The notes beneath the pieces were generated by a model. The model searched no databases and had not been told where the DNA came from. It was given only the letters and a program-made list of their open reading frames with translations. DNA of 64,000 bases from contig NZ_JAJTTF010000005.1 in the NCBI RefSeq assembly GCF_021341785.1, forward strand, positions 248,001 through 312,000. The letters run 5' to 3'. The position numbers were made by a program, and so were the translations under genes. Numbering within the stretch: position 1 is the stretch's first letter; every line of letters begins with the position of its first letter. Of the stretch, positions 8,576 through 17,536 are shown piece after piece. The stretch is from Microbacterium sp. Au-Mic1 (GTDB lineage: Bacteria; Actinomycetota; Actinomycetes; Actinomycetales; Microbacteriaceae).

Positions 8576-10990
8576 ATGCCCACTCTCCACCGCCGCACGG
8601 TGCTGCAGCTCGGCGGCTTGGCCGCCGCGGCTGCGCTGTTCGCGGATCTGTCCCGTCCGCCGTCCGCCGCCGCGGCGATCAAGCCTCTCGCAGTCGGTGT
8701 GCCCGAGATCGAGGCACTGCGACTGCGCTGGGTCGAGACGCTCACGGGGAGGGCGATCGTGGCGGCAACGCCCGCGGTCTTCGCCGACGCGATAGCGCGT
8801 CAGGACAAGGCCGCCGATGCGCTGCTCGGCAAGGCGAGCCCGACGGCGACGCGCTACTTCTCCGACCAGGATTGGGCGATCGGGGCGAGCGACATCGCCA
8901 GATCCAATTCGATGCGGATGAACTACGTGGGCATCCAAACCCTGGCGGTGTCCTGGGCGACCCCGGGATCCAAGCACGAGGGGTCGGCGACAGTGCTCGA
9001 TGTGATCACCCGTGGGCTTGCCCACATGCACGAGCAGATCTTCAACACCGAGACGGCGTGGTGGGGGAACTGGTGGTCCTGGAACATCGGGGCACCCCAG
9101 CCGCTCGCCAACACCATGGCGCTCGTTCACGATCACCTGTCATCGGATGAGGTCGACGCCTACTGCACTGCGATCGATCACTTTCTCCCGAACCGTGATC
9201 CGCGACTGCAACTGCATCCCAGCGGGACACAGCTTTCGGACGCAGCGAACCGGGTGGATATCTGCCAGGGCGTCATCGTGCGCTCGATCGTGCAGCCCGA
9301 TGCCGACCTGTTGCATGCCGCGGTGGCGGCGCTCAGCGACAGCTGGCAGTACGTCACTGAGGGCAACGGGTTCTTCCGTGACGGGTCGTTCGTGCAGCAC
9401 TCCACGATCGGTTACACGGGCACGTACGGGCTGGTGCTGCTCGGCGGGCTCGCGAAGCTCTTCGCCCTGGTCGCCGGATCCTCCTTCGACATCACAGATC
9501 CGACCCGCGAGAACATCACCAGCGCGGTCGACGATTCCTTCGCACCGTTGATGTTCCGTGGCCAGATGATGGATGCGGTGCGCGGGCGGGCTGTTTCCCG
9601 TTTCGCGGAGCGGAGCATCGACGACGGTGACGGCCTCATCGAGTACGCCCTGCGTCTCGCCCAGTCCGCCGACGCCGCAACCGCCGCACGCTGGCGGGGC
9701 CTGTGCCGGCAATGGATCGAAAGCAACTCCGCGGCGGAGATCACGGCGTCGACGAACATCGTCCGGCTGTCCCTGGTCACGGAACTCCTCGCGTCCGACA
9801 CGCCCGCGGTGCCGGATCCTCGCGGGCCGAAGCTGTTTCCCGCCATGGACCGTCTGGTGCACCGCTCGGCGGACGGCGGGTGGGCCCTGTGCGTCGCCAT
9901 GTGCTCGAATCGCATCGCCTGGAATGAGGGCACGCCTGACGAGAACTTCTTCGGCGCCAAGACCAGTCAGGGCATGACCTATCTGTACCTGGCCGGGCAG
10001 GAGAGGGCATTCGACGATGAATTCTGGGCGACCTCCGATCTCGACGCGCCTCCCGGGACCACCGTCGATCTGACTCCGTTGCCGAAGAATCCCGAGGGCG
10101 AGTGGGGAGCGGGCACTCCGCAGAACGAGTGGACGGGTGGCGCCACCTTCGAGGACATGGCTCTTGCGGCGATGCACCTGGTGGCGCCAGGCGGTACCGG
10201 TCTCGTGGCCCGCAAGGCGTGGTTCACCCTGCCTGACGCTGTGGTCGCCCTCGGTTGCGGCATCTCGACGCGCAGCACGGCCGAGGTGCGCACGATCGTC
10301 GAGCATCGCAATCTCGGCACAGCCGGAAGGCGTCTCATCGTGGATGGGCAGGACGTCTCCGCCGACACCACGCTCGCAGGTGCCCGTTGGGCGCACCTCG
10401 AGGATGTCGGCGGCTATGTGTTCCTCGACGGATCTGCGCTGCTCACCGCGAGCATCGCCGACAGGCAGGGTTCATGGCAGCGCAACAACACGAACAAGGC
10501 GGCAGGCACGGGCGTTCTGCAGCGGCGGTCGTACGCAACGCTGACGCTCTCACACGGCGTCGGGGCGGGCGCCGCCGGTGGTTACGCGTATCTTCTGCGT
10601 CCGGGGGTCGACGCTGCCACGACTGCCGCGATCGCGCAGAAACCCCCGGTTCAGGTCATTCGAAATGACGAGACGGCCCAGGCGATTCAGCCCGCACCGC
10701 ATGTCATCGCCGCCGCATTCTGGAAGCCCGGAACCGTGGGTGACGTGAGCGTGGACCGGGCAGCATGCGTGATCCTCCGCAAGACACCGGGGATGACACG
10801 GATCTCCGTGAGCGAGCCAACCCAGGACGAAGCAACGCTTGTGATCGATCTGGCGAACACGGAGGCGAGCAGAGCCAACGGCCAGGACGCCGACCGCGTC
10901 GCCGTCGTGCGACGCGCGGACGGTGTGCGTGTCACCGTCGATGTGTCCGGCGCCGCTGGTCGGACGGTCGAGTTCGTCCTGCAGCGCTAA
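8576..10990 (+). CDS. Polysaccharide lyase family 8 (hyaluronate/chondroitin/xanthan lyase-like), Tat-exported
   Basis: An 804-residue secreted enzyme that cleaves uronate-containing polysaccharides by beta-elimination. The N-terminus HRRTVLQLGG followed by an alanine-rich segment is a twin-arginine signal. The PL8 catalytic triad is visible: Asn225 (AANRVD), His275 (SFVQHS) and Tyr284 (YTGTYG). The spacings of 50 and 9 residues equal those of pneumococcal hyaluronate lyase (Asn349/His399/Tyr408). The aromatic cleft motif NWWSWNIG (165-172) and the Arg pair 338/342 are also kept. Context with two sulfatases suggests a sulfated glycosaminoglycan or a similar acidic polymer; the family also includes xanthan and alginate-type lyases, so the substrate stays open. 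GAAGGAG precedes the ATG. Confidence 0.9.
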   Translation: MPTLHRRTVLQLGGLAAAAALFADLSRPPSAAAAIKPLAVGVPEIEALRLRWVETLTGRAIVAATPAVFADAIARQDKAADALLGKASPTATRYFSDQDWAIGASDIARSNSMRMNYVGIQTLAVSWATPGSKHEGSATVLDVITRGLAHMHEQIFNTETAWWGNWWSWNIGAPQPLANTMALVHDHLSSDEVDAYCTAIDHFLPNRDPRLQLHPSGTQLSDAANRVDICQGVIVRSIVQPDADLLHAAVAALSDSWQYVTEGNGFFRDGSFVQHSTIGYTGTYGLVLLGGLAKLFALVAGSSFDITDPTRENITSAVDDSFAPLMFRGQMMDAVRGRAVSRFAERSIDDGDGLIEYALRLAQSADAATAARWRGLCRQWIESNSAAEITASTNIVRLSLVTELLASDTPAVPDPRGPKLFPAMDRLVHRSADGGWALCVAMCSNRIAWNEGTPDENFFGAKTSQGMTYLYLAGQERAFDDEFWATSDLDAPPGTTVDLTPLPKNPEGEWGAGTPQNEWTGGATFEDMALAAMHLVAPGGTGLVARKAWFTLPDAVVALGCGISTRSTAEVRTIVEHRNLGTAGRRLIVDGQDVSADTTLAGARWAHLEDVGGYVFLDGSALLTASIADRQGSWQRNNTNKAAGTGVLQRRSYATLTLSHGVGAGAAGGYAYLLRPGVDAATTAAIAQKPPVQVIRNDETAQAIQPAPHVIAAAFWKPGTVGDVSVDRAACVILRKTPGMTRISVSEPTQDEATLVIDLANTEASRANGQDADRVAVVRRADGVRVTVDVSGAAGRTVEFVLQR

Positions 10991-11067
10991 AGAGATCTTC
11001 AAACGAGCGTTGAATCCCTCTGCGCTCAGCACGTCAGCTGGCAGGAACCCGCCCACAGGGAGGCATC

Positions 11068-12459
11068 ATTTCGCAACGTCCCAACATCCTCGTCGTCATG
11101 GCCGACCAGTTCCGGGCCGCCTCGCTCGGCGCCGTCGGATCCGATCCGGTACGGACGCCGCATCTCGATCGACTCGCGTCCGAGGGGATCGTGGTGCGTC
11201 AGGCGGTGAGTTCGTACCCGGTGTGCAGCCCGCACCGCGCGATGTTCCTCACCGGCATGAGGCCCGAGTCGAACGGTGTCACGCTGAACGTCAACTCCGA
11301 AACCGCGCAGGACGGCGTGGGCCTCCGGGACGGTCTGCCGACCTGGGCGAGCGTGCTGCGCGCACACGGCTGGCGCACCGGCTACATCGGCAAATGGCAC
11401 CTCGAGCCGCCGACCACCGATGATGAGCGGTTCGGAGAGGGGCGTCGAGTTGACGGCAAGGTGTGGGACGCGTGGTCACCGCCGGCCCGACGGTTCGGGT
11501 TCGACTTCTGGTACTCCTACGGGGCCGCTGACCATCACCTGGCTCCGCATTACTGGACCACGGACGCCGGGCGGGACGAGCGCGTCGATATCGATCAGTG
11601 GTCGGCCGAGCACGAGACCGACATCGCGCTGGACTTCCTCGCGGAAGCCGATCCGCGGCCGTTCGCGCTGATGGTGTCGTTGAACCCGCCGCATCAACCG
11701 TTCGATCAGGTCCCCGACCGATACCGCACCGCATATGCCGATCTCGATGAACAGGAGCTGTTGAACCGACCCAATGTGCCGCACGGCACCGCGATCGCGA
11801 CCGAGGCAGCGGCGATCGCCCGTGACTACTTCGCCGCGATCACCGGCATCGACGAGCAGGTCGGGCGTCTGGCTGCGGCCGCGGCGGCCCTCGACGGCGA
11901 CCGCCCGACCGTGATCCTGTTCACGTCCGATCACGGGATGCAGCTCGGCAGTCACGGACTGATGTACAAGAACGTCGCCTACGAGGAATCCATGAGACTG
12001 CCGCTGATCGTGCATGCGCCCGGACTCGTGCGCCCCGGCTCCTCCGATGCCGTGATCGACTCGCTCGACTTCACGCCCACGATCCTCGGGCTCGCGGGCG
12101 TCGCTGTGACGGATCCGCGGATGGTCGGCCGCGACCGCGCCCCGCTGCTGCGCGGGAAAGCCGAGGCCGAGCCCGACGACCCGACGGTGTATCTGCGCTA
12201 CGCATCCCGATCGGATCCGAGCAGCGCACGCGGCCTGCGCACGACGACCGGCAAGCTCGTCGCTGCTTGGCATCCGGACCGAGGTCTGGATGTGCAGTTC
12301 TTCGACCTCGTCGCCGACCCGTTCGAACTCGACAGCGATCCGAATGCTCCGGCGGCGCACCGGCTCGCGACCGCGCTCGCCGCAGCCCTGACCGACGCCG
12401 GCGACGCCTGGGACGGTGCTGCGGCGCTCGCGGACGCCTACCCAGCAGCGACCGTCTGA
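11068..12459 (+). CDS. Type I (formylglycine) sulfatase
   Basis: Hydrolyses a sulfate ester, probably on a sugar. The active-site signature CSPHR (CxPxR, matured to formylglycine) is at about residues 53-57. The metal-binding Asp is in MADQF, and later motifs include LFTSDHGMQ and KWHLE. The first in-frame ATG is at 11098, but it would remove the family's first beta strand. The upstream codons read SQRPNILVV, exactly the expected N-terminus. The only plausible start for them is ATT at 11068, five bases after GGGAG. No ATG, GTG or TTG exists between the in-frame stop at 11011 and 11098. No signal peptide, so cytoplasmic. Second gene after the PL8 lyase. Confidence 0.88.
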   Translation: MSQRPNILVVMADQFRAASLGAVGSDPVRTPHLDRLASEGIVVRQAVSSYPVCSPHRAMFLTGMRPESNGVTLNVNSETAQDGVGLRDGLPTWASVLRAHGWRTGYIGKWHLEPPTTDDERFGEGRRVDGKVWDAWSPPARRFGFDFWYSYGAADHHLAPHYWTTDAGRDERVDIDQWSAEHETDIALDFLAEADPRPFALMVSLNPPHQPFDQVPDRYRTAYADLDEQELLNRPNVPHGTAIATEAAAIARDYFAAITGIDEQVGRLAAAAAALDGDRPTVILFTSDHGMQLGSHGLMYKNVAYEESMRLPLIVHAPGLVRPGSSDAVIDSLDFTPTILGLAGVAVTDPRMVGRDRAPLLRGKAEAEPDDPTVYLRYASRSDPSSARGLRTTTGKLVAAWHPDRGLDVQFFDLVADPFELDSDPNAPAAHRLATALAAALTDAGDAWDGAAALADAYPAATV

Positions 12460-12467
12460 GCGCTCAG
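12456..12467. other. Palindrome joining two convergent stop codons
   Basis: CTGAGCGCTCAG is a perfect 12-bp palindrome that contains the TGA of the plus-strand sulfatase and the TGA of the minus-strand sulfatase, leaving only four bases between the genes. It may serve as a minimal hairpin end for both messages. Confidence 0.6.
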
Positions 12468-13879
12468 GCGCCGTCCCAGTTCGGCGCGGCGAAGGCGCCC
12501 AGCGGATCGCCATCGAGGGGGCGGAGTTGCCCCGAGCCCATGACAGGCAGGGCGGCGCCGTCAGCCTCCGCGGTGCTGTGCGCGGCGAACCACTCCCAGA
12601 GCAGCCGACGCAGCGCGGCGACCTCGTCGGCGTGTGCCGCGTCCTCGGCCAGGTTGACGCGCTCCTTCGGATCCTGCACGAGGTCGTAGAGCTCATGTGG
12701 GCCGTAGGGCGCCCGATGCACGTACTTGCGCTCCCGGGTGCGGATCATCCGGGCCGGGCCGTACTCGCTGTGCACGACCACCGGACGCTCCGCCTGCGCG
12801 GTCGTGCCGTCGCGCAGCAGGTCCGCGAAGCTGCGTCCCGGACCCGTTTCGAAGGCCGACGGATCCTGGCCGATCAGATCGAGCAGGGTGGCGGGTAGGT
12901 CGTAGGCACTGAGGAGCTGATCGTGGACCGCTCCGACGGGCAGCAGCCCTGGTGCGCAGACGATGAACGGCACCATCACCGACTCGTCGTACATGTTCAT
13001 CGGGAAGGTGCCGTTGCCTTTGCCCCAGAAGCCGTGCTGGCCGCAGCTGAATCCGTTGTCGCTGAGGAACACGACGATCGTCTCGTCCTCGATACCGTGC
13101 GCGTCGAGCCGCTCGAGGACGCGACCGATGGCGGCATCCATCGCGGTGACCGAGGCGAAATAACCGATCAGGGCCTCGCGGGTATCGGCCTCGCCTCCGA
13201 TCGGGGCGCCGTCTTTGGTCTGAAGCCACGGGTGCGGCTCCTCCTGAGGACAGGTGTCGAAGGCGCAGTCACCGTACAGCGCGGTGAACTCCTCCGGATG
13301 CTCCCCGGCGAACGGGCGATGCGGCGCGGTGAAGTTGATCGCGAGGAAGAACGGCGCGTCCTGGCTCTGTTCGGCGTCGATGAACGCCGCTGCATCGTCG
13401 GCGATGACGTCGGTGAGGTAGTCCGTGACGTGCTCGGCTGCTCCCCCCCGATACATCACGGCGTCGTGATATGGGCTGCCTCCGCCTTCCAGCGCGTACC
13501 AGTGCACGAAGCCGCGCCGCGGCACGTCGCTCGCCCCGAGGTGCCACTTGCCGGAGAGGCCGAGGCGGTATCCGGCGTCGGTGAGGGCATCCGTCAGCGT
13601 CGGCAGATCGCCCAGATAGTCGCGGCTCTCGGGGCCGACGTGGGCGCCGCCGAGATAGTCGTGGACGCCGTGCGTCGAGGGGATCTGCCCGGTGAGCAGA
13701 CTCGCGCGCGCCGGGGAGCACACCGGCGACGCGCAGAAGAAGCGGTCCAGGCGTACGCCCCGGTCGGCGAGGCCGTCGAGCACCGGTGTGCGGATCTCAT
13801 GGTTGCCTGCGGAGCCGAGCGCCCAGGGGCCCTGATCGTCGCTGATGATCACGATGAGGTTGCGGCGGGATCCGGTCAT
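12464..13879 (-). CDS. Type I (formylglycine) sulfatase, second
   Basis: A 471-residue arylsulfatase-family enzyme without a signal peptide. Metal ligands Asp14-Asp15 are in NLIVIISDDQG, and the formylglycine motif CSPAR is at 54-58. Later family motifs are SGKWHLG and FLSDNGFSCGQHG. It is only distantly like the convergent sulfatase, so the two probably act on different sulfate positions (inference). Its start overlaps the stop of the oxidoreductase gene by four bases (ATGA), placing it third in a minus-strand operon after regulator and oxidoreductase. An activating formylglycine-generating enzyme must be encoded elsewhere; none is visible here. Confidence 0.92.
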   Translation of the reverse strand: MTGSRRNLIVIISDDQGPWALGSAGNHEIRTPVLDGLADRGVRLDRFFCASPVCSPARASLLTGQIPSTHGVHDYLGGAHVGPESRDYLGDLPTLTDALTDAGYRLGLSGKWHLGASDVPRRGFVHWYALEGGGSPYHDAVMYRGGAAEHVTDYLTDVIADDAAAFIDAEQSQDAPFFLAINFTAPHRPFAGEHPEEFTALYGDCAFDTCPQEEPHPWLQTKDGAPIGGEADTREALIGYFASVTAMDAAIGRVLERLDAHGIEDETIVVFLSDNGFSCGQHGFWGKGNGTFPMNMYDESVMVPFIVCAPGLLPVGAVHDQLLSAYDLPATLLDLIGQDPSAFETGPGRSFADLLRDGTTAQAERPVVVHSEYGPARMIRTRERKYVHRAPYGPHELYDLVQDPKERVNLAEDAAHADEVAALRRLLWEWFAAHSTAEADGAALPVMGSGQLRPLDGDPLGAFAAPNWDGA

Positions 13880-14868
13880 GCGAGGGCCTCCACGGCGGCG
13901 AACGAGACCGCGGTGCCGGTCTCGGCGGAGCGGTACGCGGCGAGCACCAGCTCGACGACGTGACGTGCATGGGCGAGGGAGACGGCGGGCGTGGCACCGC
14001 CGACCACCGCGGCGAAGTCCGCCAGCTGTGCCGTGAAGGCACGCTGGATGTCGTCCGGACCGCTCTCGTGCACGACGCGAGTGCGCCCGTCGACGTGCAC
14101 GGTCGTGCCGCGACGCGGATCCACCTCGATCACGCCCTGCTCGCACACGATCGTCATGCTGTCGCCCCGCGTGGCGGGGTCGCTGATGACCGAGATCGTC
14201 ACGCCCACGCCATTGTCGAGGAGCAGCTGCATGCTGCCGTCGGTCTCGACCGACGATCCGAACCGGCTCGTCGTGTCGGCGAGCATCTCGAGTGCGCGCC
14301 CTCCGCCGAGCCAGAGCGATCGATCCAGGCAATGACCGCCGATGTTGATAAGCGCACCGCCGCCGGCGATCTCAGGGGAGAAGAACCACGCTGAGCGGGA
14401 TCCGGGCCGGTAGTCGGTGCTGCGATTGTCGCGGATCATCCGCACTGCTCCCAGCTCGCCCGAGGAGATCACGCGGGCGGCTGCCACCTTCTCGGGGAGG
14501 AAGTGCTGGATGTGTCCTACGGTCAGGGCGACCCTGGCCGCCGTGCATTCCGCGATCATCCGGTCGCAGTCGGCGACGCTGGTGGCCATCGGCTTCTCCA
14601 CGAGCACGTGCGCGCTCGCCGCAGCCGCGTCCTGGGCGATCGGCAGGTGCAGGGAATGCGGTGTGTTCACGATGACCGCATCGACGATGCCGGCCTCGAG
14701 CATCCGACGATGATCGGTGAACACGGCGGCTCCGGTCCCGGCGACCGCACGCAGTGCCGCGTGCTCGTCGATGTCGCAGACTGCGGTCAGCTCGATCCCG
14801 TCCAGCAGGGATGCAGCCGCGATGTGGAAAGGGGCGACCGCTCCCGCTCCGATCAATCCGATGCGCAC
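13876..14868 (-). CDS. Gfo/Idh/MocA family oxidoreductase
   Basis: A 330-residue NAD(P)-dependent sugar or inositol-type dehydrogenase. The dinucleotide fold begins at once with GLIGAGAV (4-11), the EKP motif is at 91-93 and the catalytic His region reads GGHCLDRSLW. The protein is full length for the family. It lies between the regulator gene (9-base gap) and a sulfatase gene (4-base overlap), so it probably handles a monosaccharide released by lyase and sulfatases, for example by oxidising or epimerising it. The exact substrate cannot be read from the sequence. Confidence 0.9.
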   Translation of the reverse strand: MRIGLIGAGAVAPFHIAAASLLDGIELTAVCDIDEHAALRAVAGTGAAVFTDHRRMLEAGIVDAVIVNTPHSLHLPIAQDAAAASAHVLVEKPMATSVADCDRMIAECTAARVALTVGHIQHFLPEKVAAARVISSGELGAVRMIRDNRSTDYRPGSRSAWFFSPEIAGGGALINIGGHCLDRSLWLGGGRALEMLADTTSRFGSSVETDGSMQLLLDNGVGVTISVISDPATRGDSMTIVCEQGVIEVDPRRGTTVHVDGRTRVVHESGPDDIQRAFTAQLADFAAVVGGATPAVSLAHARHVVELVLAAYRSAETGTAVSFAAVEALA

Positions 14869-14877
14869 GTGTTCTCC

Positions 14878-16008
14878 TCAGTTCTCGTCGTGTCGGTCGC
14901 CCGCGCCGCAGGATCGGCGGATCACGATGCGCGGGCGGAGTCTGATCTGGTGCAGCGGGCACTCATCGCCCTCGACGAGACGGCGCAGCATGACGTCGGC
15001 GGCCATCCGCCCGATGCGGTACTTCGGTGGGGCCACCGCCGTCAGCGGGACCTCGGCGAGGTCGGCGAACTCGTCGTCGTACGAGACCAGAGCGAGGTCG
15101 TCGGGCACTCGGACCCCGCTGCGCCGCGCGGCGCCCTCGAGCATCGCCGCCTCGCGGTCGCCGAACACGAGTGCTGCGGTCGCCTCGAAGGTGCGCAGCG
15201 CGGCGAAGGCTGACTCGGCGGAGTCGGCCTCCCAGTCGGTCTTCGCCTGCGAGAACTCCAGGTCCGGGGTGAGCCCGAGATCGGCGACGGCGCTGCGGTA
15301 TCCCTGCACGACGCCGAACTCGGTGACCGTGCGCGAGCGCGTGAGCAGCGCAATGCGGGTGTGTCCGAGGAGGGCGAGGTGTCCGACCGCGTCGTATGCG
15401 CCGCCGGCGTGGTCCGAGCAGACGTGCTCCGTGGTGTCCGCGGGACCGACGCCGTGCAGGCTGCGCTCCACGAGGACGACCGGCACGGGCAGCGACATGA
15501 GCTCTCGGGTGCGGGCGAGCGGGGCCTCGATCCCGGTGAGGGTCGGTGCGAGCAGAAGTCCGTCGACGCCGGCGTCGAGGAGGGACGCGATCGACTCATC
15601 TTCGCGCTCGGGCTGGTAGCGGTAGGTGGCCAGTTGCAAGGAGGCCCCGGCCGCGGACAGCGACTCGTCGATGCCCTGCAGCACGCGCGGATAGTAGAGC
15701 TGAGTGTCGGGCAGCAGCACACCGATGCGGCGTCGGGTGCGCTCCTCTCGTGGCCGGGCATGAGCGACGAAGCTGCCTGCCCCCTGCCGCCGCACCACGA
15801 TGCGCTCGGTGACGAGCTCGTCGAACGCGCGTCGCACCGTCGTCAGTGACAGTCCGGTCTCTTTCGCGAGTTCCTGCTCGGTCGGGAGCTTCTGCCCCGC
15901 GGTCCAGGTGCCGGCCAGGATGCCGCGGCGCAGCTGATCGGCGAGGATCTCGAACTTCAATCCCCGCGATTCTGCATCGCGCACAGGTGTCCCGCGCTGT
16001 CCTGCCAT
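14878..16008 (-). CDS. GntR-type winged helix fused to LacI-type sugar-binding domain (AraR-like regulator)
   Basis: A 376-residue regulator. Residues about 15-85 form a GntR helix-turn-helix (LPTEQELAKETGLSLTTVRR, then GAGSFVAH). Residues about 95-370 form a LacI/periplasmic-binding-like effector domain. This architecture is that of AraR-type sugar repressors. The start at MAGQ follows GGAGGGA; a longer open frame upstream crosses the operator and is rejected. It is the first gene of a minus-strand operon and is divergent from the second ABC transporter. Palindromes at 16057-16074 and 8507-8524 are its likely sites, which would make it the regulator of the whole lyase/sulfatase locus. Confidence 0.9.
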   Translation of the reverse strand: MAGQRGTPVRDAESRGLKFEILADQLRRGILAGTWTAGQKLPTEQELAKETGLSLTTVRRAFDELVTERIVVRRQGAGSFVAHARPREERTRRRIGVLLPDTQLYYPRVLQGIDESLSAAGASLQLATYRYQPEREDESIASLLDAGVDGLLLAPTLTGIEAPLARTRELMSLPVPVVLVERSLHGVGPADTTEHVCSDHAGGAYDAVGHLALLGHTRIALLTRSRTVTEFGVVQGYRSAVADLGLTPDLEFSQAKTDWEADSAESAFAALRTFEATAALVFGDREAAMLEGAARRSGVRVPDDLALVSYDDEFADLAEVPLTAVAPPKYRIGRMAADVMLRRLVEGDECPLHQIRLRPRIVIRRSCGAGDRHDEN

Positions 16009-16041
16009 CACGATCCCTCCGTCGCACCTCCTCTGATTCTG

Positions 16042-16084
16042 TTCCTCGAAAAGTGAGGAATAAAGACGTATTCCCCTATTCCTC
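16042..16084. promoter_or_regulatory. Operator cluster in the regulator/transporter divergent promoter
   Basis: The core GGAATAAAGACGTATTCC (16057-16074) is an inverted repeat with GGAATA/TATTCC arms. It is flanked by further half-sites: TTCCTC at 16042 pairs with GAGGAA at 16055, and ATTCCTC lies at 16078. The core has the same arm spacing as the site at 8507-8524. The 226-base gap to the transporter start also contains the transporter promoter and the GAAGGAAA ribosome site. Confidence 0.6.
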
Positions 16085-16234
16085 GCGTGCGGGAGGGAGC
16101 ATTTCGACGCATTCGTCGGTCGCTGCCGGAGTAACGAGGAGACAAGTTCGCGATTACTCCTTGAATGCTTCTTTCCGATCGAGCGAGAGTCGTGCGACAC
16201 AGGCGACGATGCCTCTCAGACGGAAGGAAATCCG

Positions 16235-17536
16235 ATGGCGAAGATCCGAAAGCTCTCAGCCCTCGCCCTGATCAGCGCGCTCGCGCTCTCCGCCGCCGGA
16301 TGCGCGTCCGGTACGAGCGGCGGATCGGGCTCGGGGGGAACGCTCACCTACTGGTCGATGTGGAAGGAAGGCGAGGCGCAGCAGAAGGTGCTCGCCTCCG
16401 CGATCGCAGACTTCACCAAGCAGACCGGCATCAAGGTCACCGTGCAGTGGCAGGGTCGCGACAGCGTGAAGAAGGTCGTGCCGACACTCAACACCAACAA
16501 CGTCCCCGACCTCATCGACAGCTCGTTCGCGAAACTGGCCCCGGTCCTCGCGACGAGCGGGCAGGCCAAGGAGCTGGCCGCCGCGTACGGGGCGGACGTT
16601 GACGGCAAGAAGGTATCCGACCTGATCCCGAAGGCGTACCTCGCCGACACCGACATCACGCGTCAGGGCGACAAGGCGCCGTGGATGCTGCCGTACACGC
16701 TCACCAGCGATGCGATCTGGTTCAACGCCGCCACGCATCCCGAGCTCGCCTCCGCGCCGCCGAAGGACTGGAACGACTTCGTCGCCGAGCTCGGCACGCT
16801 CAAGGCCGCGAACGAGGTGCCGCTCGCCATCGACGGCGACGTCTCCGGCTACAACGCCTACTGGTACACGTCGGCGCTCGTGCACATCGCCGGTCCCGGC
16901 GCCATGAAGAAGATCGCCGAGGACAAGACCGGCAAGGCCTGGGAGGGATCCGACGCCGTCGAGGCCGCGAAGATGGTGCAGCAGCTCGTTGACGGCGGCT
17001 ACTTCATCTCCGGCTACAACGCGAGCAAGTGGCCTGCGCAGCAGCAGGCCTGGGCGGACAACAAGGCCGCGCTGCTCTACAACGGCACCTGGATCCCGAC
17101 CGAGACGGCGTCGTACGCGACCAGCGGCTTCCAGTACTCTTCTTTCCCGTTCCCCACGGTCGACGGCGGCAAGCAGGTCTCGCGGGCCGACTTCATCGGG
17201 TTCTCGGTGCCGGCCAAGGCCAAGAACGCCGAGAATGCGCAGAAGTTCGCCTCGTTCTTCCTGAACAAGAAGTACCAGGACGCGCTCGGCACGGACGCGA
17301 AGATCCTGCCCATCCGCGCGGATGCCGCCATCAGTCCCGAGGTCGACTCGGTGAAGAAGGCGCTCGATGCGGCCGACGGCTTCTACGTGCAGAACGACGG
17401 GATCACCTTCCCCGGCTACGCGGAGAAGCTGCTCTACCCGACCATCGACCAGCTCGTACAGGGCAAGCTCTCCGCGACCGACTTCATCGCCGCGATGAAG
17501 TCGGGCCAGGCCGACTACTGGAAGCAGAACTCATGA
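16235..17536 (+). CDS. Sugar ABC transporter substrate-binding lipoprotein
   Basis: A 433-residue family 1 solute-binding protein. The N-terminus MAKIRKLSALALISALALSA and the following AGC lipobox predict a lipoprotein. A Gly/Ser linker precedes the binding fold, which starts TLTYWSMWKEGE. GAAGGAAA precedes the ATG. It heads a three-gene transporter operon divergent from the GntR/LacI regulator, so it most likely binds the oligosaccharide produced by the PL8 lyase and sulfatases. It is clearly distinct from the binding protein at 2.5 kb. Confidence 0.93.
   Translation: MAKIRKLSALALISALALSAAGCASGTSGGSGSGGTLTYWSMWKEGEAQQKVLASAIADFTKQTGIKVTVQWQGRDSVKKVVPTLNTNNVPDLIDSSFAKLAPVLATSGQAKELAAAYGADVDGKKVSDLIPKAYLADTDITRQGDKAPWMLPYTLTSDAIWFNAATHPELASAPPKDWNDFVAELGTLKAANEVPLAIDGDVSGYNAYWYTSALVHIAGPGAMKKIAEDKTGKAWEGSDAVEAAKMVQQLVDGGYFISGYNASKWPAQQQAWADNKAALLYNGTWIPTETASYATSGFQYSSFPFPTVDGGKQVSRADFIGFSVPAKAKNAENAQKFASFFLNKKYQDALGTDAKILPIRADAAISPEVDSVKKALDAADGFYVQNDGITFPGYAEKLLYPTIDQLVQGKLSATDFIAAMKSGQADYWKQNS

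Noticed and set aside
16009..16200. 64-residue N-terminal extension of the GntR/LacI regulator
   Set aside because: The stretch contains the operator cluster and is not like any GntR N-terminus; MAGQ at 16008 follows GGAGGGA.
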